Positions 40,762-51,534 of a DNA stretch of 64,000 nt are shown in pieces. Numbering within the stretch: the first letter of the stretch is position 1; each line of letters starts with the position of its first letter. This stretch comes from Microglena sp. YARC (Eukaryota; Chlorophyta; Chlorophyceae; Chlamydomonadales; Chlamydomonadaceae): the NCBI GenBank assembly GCA_022414725.1, contig CM039464.1:27650488-27714487 (forward strand). The letters are read 5' to 3'. The notes under the pieces are model-generated. The model worked only from the letters and a program-made list of their open reading frames with translations, made no database searches and had not been told where the DNA came from. The position numbers and the translations under genes were made by a program.

Positions 40762-43700
40762 ATGCAGTCTCAGTCGGTTCAGACCTTCGGTCGCAAGGTA
40801 ATGAGCTATATCGAACGATATATCGATATTTGAAGCAGGTAGCATGCTTTGAGGTAAAATCTAACTTAGTTCGCTTTTGTACCCCCCTCTGGCAGAAAAC
40901 TGCGGTAGCCGTTGCCCTGGTCAAGACCGGCAACGGGGGCATCAAGCTGAACGGTAGGTAGCAAAGAGTTGGAGCGCGGACTTGGTAGCTCGGGGCACCG
41001 ACAGACCTGGTTCTGGGGTCCTTTGTGCATGGACCAAAGAGTGATGCTAGTGTGGGGTGCATTTGCGCAGCCATACATGAGGCCTTCTTTGCATCTAGCT
41101 TGAGCAACTCCAGCACACAGACACATCCATACACTGGGCACCCCCACTGGATGCTAGCTTGAGCCATGCTGCCACAGTCACCAATTCAGCCAAGCATGAG
41201 GTGTCGTTTGTTTGTGTGGGGGTGGTGGGTGAGTGTGTGTGTGTGGGGGGGGGGGTAGCATATGAGAGTATGCCGCAAGTGATGATGTTGCCAGATCTGG
41301 CTTTGAACAGCTGCTGGAACCCGTGTCACCCATGATCTTGAGCCCCAGGATTGCACTTGTGGTCATTCTTTTTTAGAACCTCTTGTGGGTGGTGCTATGC
41401 TGAGCTGCAGAAGCACAGCAGAACACGGAGATATATCTTGAGCCTCAGGAGTGCCCTTCAAATTATTGGGTTTTCATCACTCACAATAGCTCTGGTCTTG
41501 GCTGATCATCTGGAGCTAGAATGGCTTGATAAGGGATTATGGGATCAGCAGTGTCTTTGTTCTGTTGGGTGTGAGTGAATGTGGGTTTGGGTTGGCCTGG
41601 AAGCATACATGTAGGCAAACCCCAGCCAGAGTTTGGATGAGGTCTCGGGTTGAGGGGGGGGGGGAAGGGGTCAAGGTATCCAACTCAGGCGAACGGGATA
41701 TAAATAAGCGAATATTATGCCCATGAATATGCTTATTACGGGGCGTAAGGTTGATGGGGCCAGCCCGCTTTCTTGCACTGGGGCCGACCACCAAGAATGG
41801 GACTTGCATCATCCTCTCCAATATCTACAGTCTGGGTTGTTTCAATGTAATGTCAGGGGTTTTCCTAAGGAAATGAAGCAGTGTCTTTTCATAGCACCAT
41901 GGTGCCCAAACATCAAAGTAAATATTTTAGCGCACGTGCTACCAGTATCACCTTATCAGAAACTTTGTCCAATGTACCCTCATGCATGCACCCAATCATT
42001 CAGCCTCATGCGCAGAACTTCAACATATCCTCATGCATACACACAATCATTTGCTATGCTGCCTGAACAACCCCACACCCGCCTCGCCAAACCATGCTCC
42101 CCACACCCCACATCCCACACACTCCATATCACACGCCCAACAACACACACCCAACTCCCCATATCACACACCCAGCACCCCATGCACAAGTGCAGACTTC
42201 CCCTTGAAACTGGTTAAGCCTGGCACACAAACCACTCACAGCCCCAAAGGCTGCATCAACCTCCACCACCACGTACAACGACAGAAATAACAAGAGCAGC
42301 AAAAAGAACACCATTGCAATGTCTCCACAATACAAATCCTGGTGACCCCATAAATAGGGACCGGCATATCATATGATGTCGACCAAAGGCGAGTATTATA
42401 TCATGTGATGTTGTAATTAAATAGTACCTTCAGCCTAGTAAGACTGCCGGCATCATGTGATATCATATTGCTGTTCCCTGCGCATAACTGTGCCAGCTGC
42501 CCTCCATAGATCGTGCAGCCCGAGACTCATCTCTCGACAGCCTTTGAACCCATGCGGCCTCCACCATCACCAAAATGTCACAACAGCACTCACTTACACC
42601 ACTGCAGTGCAGGCTTCCCTCCACACGTCGTGCAGCCCAAGATCCCCCTGTCGACTGCCTTTAAACTCTTGCTACCTCCACCATCATCAACCTCTCACAA
42701 CAACACTCCCTTGCACCGATGCTCAGCAGGCTGCCCTCTGTAGCTGGTGCAGTCCAAAACCCTGGGTTCCAGGGCCTTTCAACTCGTGCTGCTTGCACCA
42801 TCACCTTAATATCACAATAACACTCCCTTGCACCAATGCTGAGTAGGCTGCCCTCTGGAGCTTGTGCTGTCCAGGACCCTGGGTTCCAAGGCCTCCAAAC
42901 TTGTGCTGCTACCACCATCACCAAACTCCCATGCCAACACTCACTTACACCCACGCTTTGCAGGCAAACTCTCACAAGGACACTCACACCAGCACTGTCC
43001 CGGCAAACTCTCACAACAACACACATTCACCCACGCTGTGCAGGCTGCCCTCTGGAGCTTGCGCAGTCCAAGACCCTGCTACCAAGGGCCTTCAAACCCA
43101 TGCTGCTTTCCCCATCACCAATCTCTCATGTCAACACTCACTTCCACCCACGCTGAGCAGGCTGCCCTCTGGAGCTTGTGCAGTCCGAGACCCTGCGTTC
43201 TAAGGCCTTTGAACTCACCATCCCCAGCATGTCACGACAACACTCCCTTGCACCAATGCAGAGCAGGCTGCCCTCCACATGTGGTGCAGACCACAATCCT
43301 CCTGTCGGCGTCCATTAAACACTTGCTGCCTCCACCATCACCAAACTCTCACGACAACACTCCCTTGCACCAATGCTGAGCAGGCTGCCCTCCACACGTG
43401 GTGCAGACCAAGATCCTCCTGTCGGCGTCCATTAAACACTTGCTGCCTCCACCATCACCAAACTCTCACGACAACACTCCCTTGCACCAATGCTGAGCAG
43501 ACTGCCCTCCACACGTGGTGCAGACCACGATCCTCCTGTCGGCGTCCATTAAACACTTGCTGCCTCCACCATCACCAAACTCTCACGACAACACTCCCTT
43601 GCACCAATGCTGAGCAGGCTGCCCTCTGGAGCTTGTGCAGTCTGAGACCCTGCGTTCCAAGGTCTTTGAGCCAGTGATGCTTCTGGGCCGCAACCGCTTC

Positions 43701-46700
43701 AAGAACCTGGACATCAAGATCAGGTGCAGGGGAGGAGGACACGTCTCTCAGATCTATGGTAAGGAGTGGGTTGGGCTGAGTGGGTGGGTGGGGTGAGTGT
43801 GATCAGGTGCAAGGGAGGAGGACACGTCTTTAAGATCTATGAAAGGAGTGGGGTGGGCTGAGTGGGTGGGCTGAGGGCGAGATACTTTTTGTAGTTGAAA
43901 AGAAAAGCAATTTAACTATGGTCTGGTTGGGGTGGTGAGGGCGAGATTGAGCTTCAAGTGGAGTCATGGAACAGATGTTGTTTTAGTACATGCAGCATGG
44001 TTGTAGTACATGCAGCATTGATGTGTGATGTATCCAGTGCTGATGCGCTCTATAATCACTGTGGACATGCACCAAAGCACATAACTCCACCACCGTACCA
44101 ACACACCACTACAATTCCACCACCACCAACAATATGGGGTGCTTCGCGGGGCGAAGAAGAACTAAAGAATGAGCGGAGCTCTAAGCGGAGCGTTTTGGAG
44201 CGGAGCGGCGCTAAGGGGCGGAGCCCCATCCCACAAAAAAATAGTGCATGTAGAGTTAAATATTTTAAACATCAGACCACTGTACAAACAGCCCTAAGTT
44301 ACAACTCCACCAACACACCAACACAACTCCACCACCAACACTCCAACGCAACGCAACTCCACCAACACACCAACATATCAACTGCACTACCATGACACCA
44401 CTAACACCACACCAATACCGCAGCAACACCGCACCACCAACTCCAGCATCACACCAGCACCACAACACCACCAACAGCATATACCGACTGACCAACACAA
44501 CCCCACCACACCACCAACGCAACTCCACCACACCACCAACAACAACATATACCGACTAACCCTTGCCTGCCTCTGCTTGCAGCCATCCGCCAGGCTATTT
44601 CCAAGGGTATCGTTGCTTTCTACAAGAAGAACACAACTCCACCAACACAACACCCACACAACACAACTCCACCACCAACGCAACACCAACGCAACTCCAC
44701 CACCAACACACCAATTCAACGCAACTCCACCAACACAACAACTCCTCAACTGCACCACCATCACACCACCAACACCACAGCAACACAACACCACCAACAC
44801 CACACCACCACCAACAGCATATACCGACTGACCCTTGTCTGCCTCTGCTTGCAGCCATCCGCCAGGCTATTTCCAAGGGTATCGTTGCCTTCTACCAGAA
44901 GTGTGAGTACCTTATATTAATTCAGGGGATGATTTGGGAAGGAGACTTTGTTCTAAGGTCTTTGTTCTCAGAATCTCAGGCCAATTATCGAGAATTCTCG
45001 CGAGAATTCTCAGATTTCCAGACCAAATTCTCGATTCCATGTACAAAGTCTGGGTTCTTCAGAAACCTTGAACCCAAATCATCCGCTGAATGGCTATAAT
45101 TCTTGCTGTTTAATTCTTGCGTCGCCCTGTTAGCCAGTCAGAAAGTAACTTACTTTCTGTAAGTTTCAGAAAAATCAGAATATTTACAAGTATGAGAAAC
45201 AAGGCCAGAAAACCTTAATTCTTGCTGTTTAATCGTTGCTTTATACCAGAAGTATACTAAGGGCTCGTCAAAGGAGTCGGTCAATGTGTTTTTCATTAGC
45301 AGACACATCAGCATCACCAGCAGCAGCAGCAGCAGCATATTTTCTTTTCAGCTACCAGCAGCAGTTCCTAGGCAGTTCCCCTGGCTTGCTTCCCAGCCAA
45401 ACGCATAGCAACGCAGTGCATCTGGAAGCTGTCAGAATCATCTTTCCAGTACTGTTGAAATCTTGGGGCCTGGCCCAGTGGCTGGTTCAAGGAGCTGCCA
45501 AGAGTAGCCTAAGAATGCTAGACGAAAACATGTCAAATATGCACTTCATTTTCCGGCCACGTGAGCAGCTTCTAGGCAGCTCCTTTCCCCCATCCTTGGG
45601 CTCGACCTGAAGCTAGCTAGCTTCTAGGCACCTCCTTTACCCCATCCTTGGGCTCAACCTGAAGCTAGCTACTACGTCTGAAAATCGACATTACAGGCAT
45701 TTCAATGCAACTGAAAGATTTGTGGTTGACCCAGAGGCTGGCTAGTGGCCATGCAGCCCAAAAATATAACATGTCACATGAGAACCTTGAAATAGCCTGA
45801 AATAGCCAAGGAGATGGTGAACTAACGTGTGAGGATCGATGAAACAGCCTGAAATAGCCTGTCATGTCACTTCAGTCTCATCCTGCATTTGTCAGTCAGC
45901 ATGTCCCCAAGTTATCAATGGGGGGTTTGTTGTGTGGTGACACTAAGTATGTACGGGGGTGTTGGTAGGTCAGTGGGTAGATGGGATGGTGGGTGGGGGT
46001 GGTGTATTGGTGGCTAAGTATGGCTCTTTAGCCTCATCCAATCGCTGTTGTTAGTCAGCATGTCCTCAAAGGGGGGGGGGGGGGGTATGTTGTGTGGTGA
46101 CACACTGTGTGTATGTACGGGGGTGTTGGTAGGTGGGGGGGTGGGTGGTGTATTGGTGGTGAAGTATTGCTCTTAAACTTCATCCAATCGCAGTTGTTAG
46201 TAAGCATGTCCTCAAGTCATCAATTCGGGGGTATGTTGTGTGGTGATACACTGTGTACGTACGGGGGTGTAGGTAGGTCGGTGGTTAGATGGGATGGTGT
46301 GTGTGTGGGGGGGGGGGGGGGGGGGGACTAAGTTGGTGTTTGTATTGGTGGCTTAGTATGGCTCTTTAGCCTCATCAAATCGCAGTTGTCAGTCAGCATC
46401 TCCTCAAGTTATCAATATTCTCAAGGGTGGGGGGTTATGTCGATTTTTGTGGCGTGGTAAGGAGTGTGTGGGGTGGGTCCTTCAGGATGTCCTTAAGTTA
46501 TCAATATCTTGGTTTCAGATGACACAAATATACTAGAATGCATTTGAAAGCATGTCACATAACTACATAAGCACCTTGTCATATCACCGAAGCCCATCTT
46601 GCAGTTGTCAGCCAGGATGTCCTATAGATATCAATATCCTGTTTTCAGATAACATAAATATACTAGAATGCATGTGAAAGCATGTCACATAACTGCTTAA

Positions 46701-48174
46701 GCACCTTGTCATATCACCTAGGCCATGTATATTGCAGTTTCTCGGTCAGGACGTCCAAGACATCACATATTTCAATCAATTTTTCCTCTTTTCCAATTTT
46801 ACAACGCCCCAAAAATGCCTTGGATTTGAAACCAATGAGTGCTTTTTGTTGTTGATGCTGTCGATGATGAGCAGAGCAAGCAGCAGATTCAGAAGAGCTA
46901 CAAGAAAACAGTATCGACCGCCAAAAACACCTCAGCACCATCTCACCACCACCACCTCGCCACCACCGTTTGTGTTGATGCAGTCGTTGATGAGCAGAGC
47001 AAGCAGCAGATTAAGGAGGTTCTGATCTCTTACGACAGGACTCTGTTGGTGGCAGATCCTCGCCGCTGCGAGCCCAAGAAGTGAGTTTTCATACTGTGGA
47101 ATGGGGTGGGGATCAAGGGGTTGTGGTGAGGGTGAATGTGGATGGATGATAAGGCTTTGCTGGTGGCAGTTCCTCGCCGCTGCAAGCCCAAGTAGTGAGT
47201 TTTCGAACTGATGAATGTGGTGGGGATCGAGAGGTTAGAGATGTGGTGAGGGTGAATGATTAGACTCTGTTGGTAGCTGATCCTCGCCGCTGCGAGCCCA
47301 AGAAGTGAGTTCCTTAGTAATACTAAGGAATGGGGTGGGGATCGAGTGGTTGGTGATGGGGTGAGGAGGGGTAGGGGTGGGGTGTGTGGGGGGGTAGGAA
47401 TCTGCTGAAGGCTGATCCTCGCCGCTACCGAGGCCAAGTAGTAAGTGCCACTGTTGTTTGTTTCAGCTTTCTGTAGGTGCACTGTTTTTTGTATCAGCTT
47501 TCTGTAGTTCCAGTTGTGTCGCAAGCCTGATTCCGGAATTGTGGCGTAGCACGGTTTAGGGCGAAGCGTGGATCCCCTGGGGGTTCAGGGGGCAGCGCGT
47601 CACACTGGGGTCGCAGTGAGTCACACACAAAAACATTGAAGAAGTGTCACTGCTGGTTTCGTTATATTATGTGTCAAAATGCTGTGTGTTAATTGGTTGT
47701 GTCAGCTGGGAATTATTGCGTGAAAAACAGAAGCGTGGCCAAGTGACTGATACTAGCTTTAAACCCTGAACCCTATGAGGGATTAAGTTGCTCAAACTTG
47801 TTCGGGGAGGGGGGGGTGAGGGGGGGCTACATGTTTTATACCCTGTACGTTTGTGTTCATCCTTGGATGCTGTGGCCATTAATTCGTGTCTTGTCATTTA
47901 GTTTGCTGTCAACGGTATCTGCATATTGCTACGGTTTTCTTGAATGTTCATCCCTGGGTGCTAGGTCGATTTGATGATACAGATACCAGTATGCCACTGA
48001 TTCAACCAATTACCAACATTTGATGATACAGATACCAGTATACCACTGATTCAACCAATTACCAACATTTGCAAACAGTACAACCAGAAACACTTACACA
48101 CGTGTATTACATTTTCTGCCTGCAGGTTCGGAGGCAGGGGTGCCCGTGCCCGATTCCAGAAGTCTTACCGTTAA
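40762..48174 (+). CDS. RPS16: 40S ribosomal protein S16 (uS9)
   Basis: Six exons: 40762-40797, 40896-40953, 43618-43758, 44855-44902, 46984-47080, 48126-48174. They total 429 bp, 142 residues plus TAA; all junctions are GT-AG and phases close. It starts [12 protein letters not shown] and contains [59 protein letters not shown] and [20 protein letters not shown]. It ends [11 protein letters not shown], the invariant C-terminal tail of uS9 that reaches the ribosomal P-site. Length is normal (yeast and human proteins are about 143-146 residues). The ATG follows the pyrimidine-rich TTTTCTTCCTCTTCC, typical of ribosomal protein gene leaders. The introns hold arrays of exon 3, 4 and 5 edges. Confidence 0.97.
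40954..42340. other. RPS16 intron 2, left part
   Basis: Contains GT/G-rich sequence at 41210-41260, a copy of the dispersed TTGCACTGGGGCCGACCACC family at 41690-41800, and CCCACACCC/ACACAC sequence at 42070-42190. No coding signal. Confidence 0.6.
42355..42480. mobile_element. MITE with TAGGGACCGGCA ends, CATATGATATC-rich
   Basis: Left end TAGGGACCGGCATATCATAT, right end ATATCATATTGCTGTTCCCTG. The flanks CCCATAAA and CGCATAAC agree at 6 of 8 positions. Same family as the clean copy at 61222-61419. Confidence 0.75.
42490..43617 (+). repeat. About nine copies (about 117 bp) of RPS16 exon 3 5' end with acceptor
   Basis: Units begin (GAG)CAG, GCTGCCCTCTGGAGCTTGTG, CAGTC..GAGACCCTG and C(A/G)TTCCAAGGCCTTTGA. 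That is the acceptor plus about 60 bp of exon 3, followed by a (C/T)ACCACCATCACC..CTCACAACAACACTCCCTTGC spacer. Copies at about 42495, 42610, 42729, 42845, 43042, 43157, 43266, 43379 and 43498; the intact exon is the last at 43618. Several copies preserve the reading frame CPLELVQ. Confidence 0.93.
43795..43870 (+). repeat. Copy of RPS16 exon 3 3' end
   Basis: ATCAGGTGCAAGGGAGGAGG, ACACGTCTTTAAGATCTATG repeats the end of exon 3 about 80 bp after the real donor. The donor itself is lost in the copy (GAAAGG in place of GGTAAGG). Confidence 0.88.
44135..44245. mobile_element. Short GC-rich element (GGGGTGCTTCGCGGGGCGAAG..GGGGCGGAGCCCC)
   Basis: Palindrome-rich segment GCTTCGCGGGGCGAAG, then AGCGGAGC repeats and GGGGCGGAGCCCCATCC at the end, framed by AT-rich DNA. 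It resembles a small dispersed insertion; the termini are not defined. Confidence 0.5.
44300..44854 (+). repeat. CAACTCCACCAACAC array with one complete copy of RPS16 exon 4
   Basis: Units of ACAACTCCACCAACACACCA surround a full copy of exon 4 at 44583-44629 with its acceptor (CCTCTGCTTGCAG). That copy reads [16 protein letters not shown] but runs into AACACAACTCC with no donor, so it cannot splice as the real exon (44855-44902) does. Confidence 0.88.
45340..45512. mobile_element. MITE, 'AGCTACGAGCAGC' family
   Basis: TTTTCAGCTACCAGCAGCAG...GGCAGTTCCCCTGGC at the left and AAGGAGCTGCCAAGAGTAGC at the right; interior AATCTTGGGGCCTGGCCCAG. Partial copies follow at 45560-45670. Confidence 0.75.
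45880..46480. repeat. Tandem units of about 150 bp in RPS16 intron 4
   Basis: Repeats of GCAGTTGTTAGTCAGCATGT, CCTCAAGTTATCAAT, GGGGGTATGTTGTGTGGTGA and CACGGGGGTGTAGGTAGG, with poly-G runs. Two more units of another kind (TTTCAGATGACACAAATATA, CTAGAATGCAT) lie at 46510-46720. Confidence 0.8.
46856..46920 (+). repeat. Copy of RPS16 exon 5 5' end
   Basis: GTCGATGATGAGCAGAGCAA, GCAGCAGATTCAGAAGAGCT matches the start of exon 5 (VDEQSKQQI). It lies 128 bp upstream of the real exon and has a TTGATGCTG in place of the TTGATGCAG acceptor. Confidence 0.88.
47125..47450 (+). repeat. Three copies of RPS16 exon 5 3' end with donors
   Basis: Copies of CTCTGTTGGTGGCAGATCCT, CGCCGCTGCGAGCCCAAGAA, GTGAGTT lie at about 47152-47205, 47265-47310 and 47398-47450. 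The second keeps the exact AAGAAGTGAGTT edge; the others have TAG at the junction. Confidence 0.9.
47978..48075. repeat. Direct duplication (about 51 bp) before RPS16 exon 6
   Basis: TTTGATGATACAGATACCAG, TA(T/C)GCCACTGATTCAACC is present twice in tandem, about 80 bp upstream of the last acceptor. Confidence 0.85.
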
Positions 48175-48640
48175 ATGCAATCTTCTAAGATCCCTGCCAC
48201 GGGCTTAGGTGCTTTGTAAGATCTTCATCATATAATTGTGTACTGTCTGTGTCCGTTGCCCTTCTTCCCCAGCCCGCTACTTTCGAAGCCACCATCCTTT
48301 CTTCACTTTCCACGGCACAGGGTGCATTACCCTTCCCTATTTTGTCTTGGACCTCACAAAGGATCTCCCCTCGTCGCAGACTTTCCTGCAGTCATTATTG
48401 TATGAACACTGGAAGCTAGGAATTGCACTCGTTATTTCAATCAGTATGTCAATTCACTTAATTTGTTACATTTTAAATACTCATCGAATGAGTGAAAATG
48501 GCGATTGCCATAGCTGGAAACTTGGAACCGGAGAGCCGTTCGCACATGAGGCTTGCATTGGCCTTGTCCTCTCTGTCTTTCAAAATCCACCCTCGTTTTT
48601 TTGGGGGGGGGGGGGGGTGATTACTTGGACTTGAACATGG
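48175..48640. other. RPS16 3' flank
   Basis: Includes TTGTTACATTTTAAATACTC at about 48460 and a G run at 48602. No gene recognised. Confidence 0.4.
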
Positions 48641-49005
48641 CTTCAGCCAGCAATTTGGCTGCTCCCCGTCTTCAGCTTGAACTTGGTTACACAGCTTTAG
48701 CCAGCAATTTGGCTGCTCCCCGTCTTCAGATTGAACTTGAGCTTGGTTACACAGCTGCAGCCATCAATTTGGCCGCTCGCCGTTTTCAGCAGTAAAAATG
48801 ATTTACCCAGGAAATGATTACCGCCCTCAATATAGACCCAACGGTCACGCTGGCGGTGGAGCAATTTAACCTAAGCATTCTTGAACTCGAACTTGGTTAC
48901 ATAGCTCCAGCCAGCTTTTTGGCTGCTCGCCGCGTTCTTGAACTTGGACTTGGCTACATAGCTTCAGCCAGCAATTTGGCTGCTCGCCGTCTATGGCAGT
49001 AAAAA
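48640..49005 (+). repeat. Tandem repeat of about 55 bp, open-frame (..ASNLAARRL..)
   Basis: Five units of GGTTACA(C/T)AGCTTCAGCCAG, CAATTTGGCTGCTCGCCGTC, TTCAGCTTGAACTTG. The frame stays open as ELGYTASASNLAARRL, but two stops separate the blocks. No family is recognised; not called as a gene. Confidence 0.6.
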
Positions 49006-49244
49006 ATATATAACAGAAAAATGTAAACGCGGACGAATCGCGTTTTTATCATTTCCCCCCTCTATCTCTTGAGATACTTGAACGATAAAAAAACTGTAGA
49101 AAAAACGAATCATACCTATTAAGACAGAGTTGATACAGTCTCTTCATACTTTCATGGATGAATAGAGGAAGCTTCTTTCGACCTTCAACTTCTGGATTGC
49201 ACATCAGGTAATGCAGAGGAATCATTTTGCTCTCAGATTGGGAA

Positions 49245-49790
49245 ATCAGGTTCTAGTAATGCTCGAATTCAGTATGGCTTCGTGAGTATATTCAAAGACA
49301 ACATGGCGTTCATCTTGAACTGTTCTATAATCACGAAGGTGACACACTCGATCCTTCCAAGGAACAATTGGACGTTTCCATCTATTCAGTTTCCACCTTA
49401 AGTGGGAGGAAGTTCTAAATCTATACATATTAGTATATTACACACCATCTTGTGAGGTAGGTCTCGGATGAGATTATTGGGCATCCCAGGTTTCCCACTC
49501 TCATCCCATGAGGAGGACATCCAAGTCTAGGTACACAGCATTCTTCCTTCCTTGTGGAGGTGTTTGATCTCAGAAACCCTCTCCAGACTTCGATCGTTGA
49601 GACGGAATTCATAAGAGTGTTCATCACAGAGGTTAGGGTTAAAAACCATAACCTGGGATCTGTTCACGTTTACTGCGAGGCCCTTGTCCTTAGCAAACAC
49701 GGCCAATTTATCCGGCATCTTTTGGAGATCCCTCACCTGGCACTATTGGCTAAAAGAGGAAGGTCGTCTGCGTACATCATACGTGAAATA
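49245..49790 (-). pseudogene. LINE-type reverse transcriptase fragment, decayed
   Basis: On the minus strand MMYADDLPLLANSARDLQKM then KLAVFAKDKGLAVNVNRSQV is the YADD catalytic block of non-LTR retrotransposon reverse transcriptase with its following helix. Downstream pieces in other frames include FRLNDRSLERVSEIKHL and RVCHLRDYRTVQDERHVVFE, matching the usual C-terminal HL.. and Cys/His regions. The original element would be several kb; only the 3' third remains and it has frameshifts. Confidence 0.8.
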
Positions 49791-49794
49791 CTGG

Positions 49795-49912
49795 TGTACC
49801 ATCCGGTAAGTTATCATACGGTATACATACAATATCATAGGTTACAATTTGTATGATATCATACTCGCCTTTGGTCAACATCATATGATATGCCGGTCCC
49901 TATCTATAACCT
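49795..49912. mobile_element. CATATGATATC-type MITE, diverged, fused to the LINE fragment
   Basis: ATATCATACTCGCCTTTGGT, CAACATCATATGATATGCCG and GTCCCTAT match the right half of the 59590-59745 copy. The left end is degraded and abuts the reverse transcriptase fragment. Confidence 0.65.
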
Positions 49913-50345
49913 GGAAGCGACGTTCAAATGGTGAAGTCATCGCACCAAGTTGAAAGGCTGGTTTGGGTAGCCACATGGATTACTTGGGGGTTGCATGGAG
50001 GACACACACATATGGGGGGGCGGTCTGGATGCCTGATGGACACCATGCGTGCTTCTTATCTTTGCATGCCCAAATAGGGATGCTTACCTAGTGTAATATG
50101 GCACATACTGGCAGGTGGCCCAGGGTGCACAACAAGCAGCTCTACCTCCAACGTATGTGTACTCCATGCAAGTCCAAAACATGCCATGTGGCTACCCAGT
50201 AACCGTGAACCAAGGTAACGGAACAAATGGGTAGGTACCATGCATTAAGTAGGCTCAGCTCTGGTTAAGGGTCTACGACTAGGGGGTACAGCTCAGGTGT
50301 CATGTCATGTACTTGGACCCAAGATGACAGATGAGCACCACCATA
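49913..50345. other. Intergenic, no feature recognised
   Basis: Non-repetitive sequence downstream of the minus-strand PC-esterase-like gene. Weak internal similarity between GGTAGCCACATGG and CATGTGGCTACCCAG (inverted) suggests an old hairpin or duplication. Confidence 0.35.
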
Positions 50346-51534
50346 TTAAGGGGTACTATGATAGGGTATATTTTCTCGTGAATCCAGAGCATGCTTGATT
50401 ATGGCCCACAACACCCTAGCTTTGGAGATACGGAAGCGCCCTTTATCTATATGGCGGCCGTCTTTTGTCAACTCACAGGAAGCAGGATAATGTGTTGTAT
50501 GTGGGAGGATGAGGATGTGTGGGAACTCATTCAGTATGAGTTGCTTTGCAAGGAAAGACGCTAAGGCTGATCCATAATTGTCCAACGAGAAACCTAATGC
50601 AGCGACATTATCTACACCCCTACGATTTGCAGCTTCTACGACTTCGCTGGCATTGATCTGCTCGATCATATACCGCCAAGAGTCACAGTATGAATTATCG
50701 TAGACCATGGGGCAGACCACATTGGATTCCATGTAAACCAAGATAGCGCCTGGGTGTTTCACTGTTTCACTGCACAATAGTTTTGCCACATAGCCTACAT
50801 AATCTTCAGCTGACAGAATGGACTTGCGTAGCATTGAGCCATTTTTCATGGCAACGTCTTGCTCTTGTGCATGTATGAGGTACAAGAGGTGCAAAGTCCC
50901 CTCGTTCAATATGTACACAGTTGGAGGTTTGCTTGCTTCAATTCCACTAGATTCCGGCATGTTCCTTGACACATTGAGGACAGCCAATAATCCGGTGCAA
51001 CCCTCCTTGATGTCTTTTTTCAATCTATCCATTGTCGAATCTCCCATGAATTCCCATTCAATTTGTTGCGAACATGAGTCGTAGAAACTAGGATACACGC
51101 AGGCGCACACCCGTTCAAATAGAGGGGATGAACTGGTCCCCGCCTTCAGACGATTGCGCTCCAGTTGATCGAAATGGGGGTGGTGGAAGTTGCGAAGATA
51201 GATGCACTGGGCTTGCGAGTGAAACAATCTGCCCTCCGTAACTTTCTTTGCATTTTTTGTTGCATTTTTTGACACTAAATACAACCTCGGCAAACCTATA
51301 GGTGCCATAGGCGTGCAAGCTTTGGATCTTATGGCAGAAGTCGGGGCTGCAGCTGTCGCTCACACTAGGGTCGCTGAAGGATTCGCCCCATGAGCAGCGT
51401 ATGAGGATGTGTGTCTCTGCTTCAGCGCTGGTCCCGGGAAATTTCATTTCAGTTGGATCTGATAAGCTTGGCGGGACCAGAAGTAAAAATACCATCAGCA
51501 GCGCAGGCCGCCAGCAGTGTCGAGTCCGCACCAT
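50346..51534 (-). CDS. Secreted PC-esterase/GDSL-like protein, apparent frameshift
   Basis: The minus-strand ATG at 51534 opens MVRTRHCWRPALLM followed by VFLLLVPPSLS, a clear signal peptide, then a Cys-containing region (CSPDFCHKIQSLHAYGTYRF). The second part, in another frame, reads to a TAA at 50346. It has EWEFMGDSTMDRL (GDS(T/x) nucleophile block of PC-esterase/TBL/NXPE-type proteins), AALGFSLDNYGS, ILPHTTHYPASCE and DGRHIDKGRF (late Asp/His region). The switch must occur between about 51300 and 51190, near the A-rich stretches GTCAAAAAATGC and CAAAAAATGC. Either a one-base assembly error, a true frameshift or a very short intron would explain it. No introns are otherwise seen, unlike its neighbours. 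Substrate unknown; related proteins O-acetylate or de-acetylate cell-wall glycans. Confidence 0.6.
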
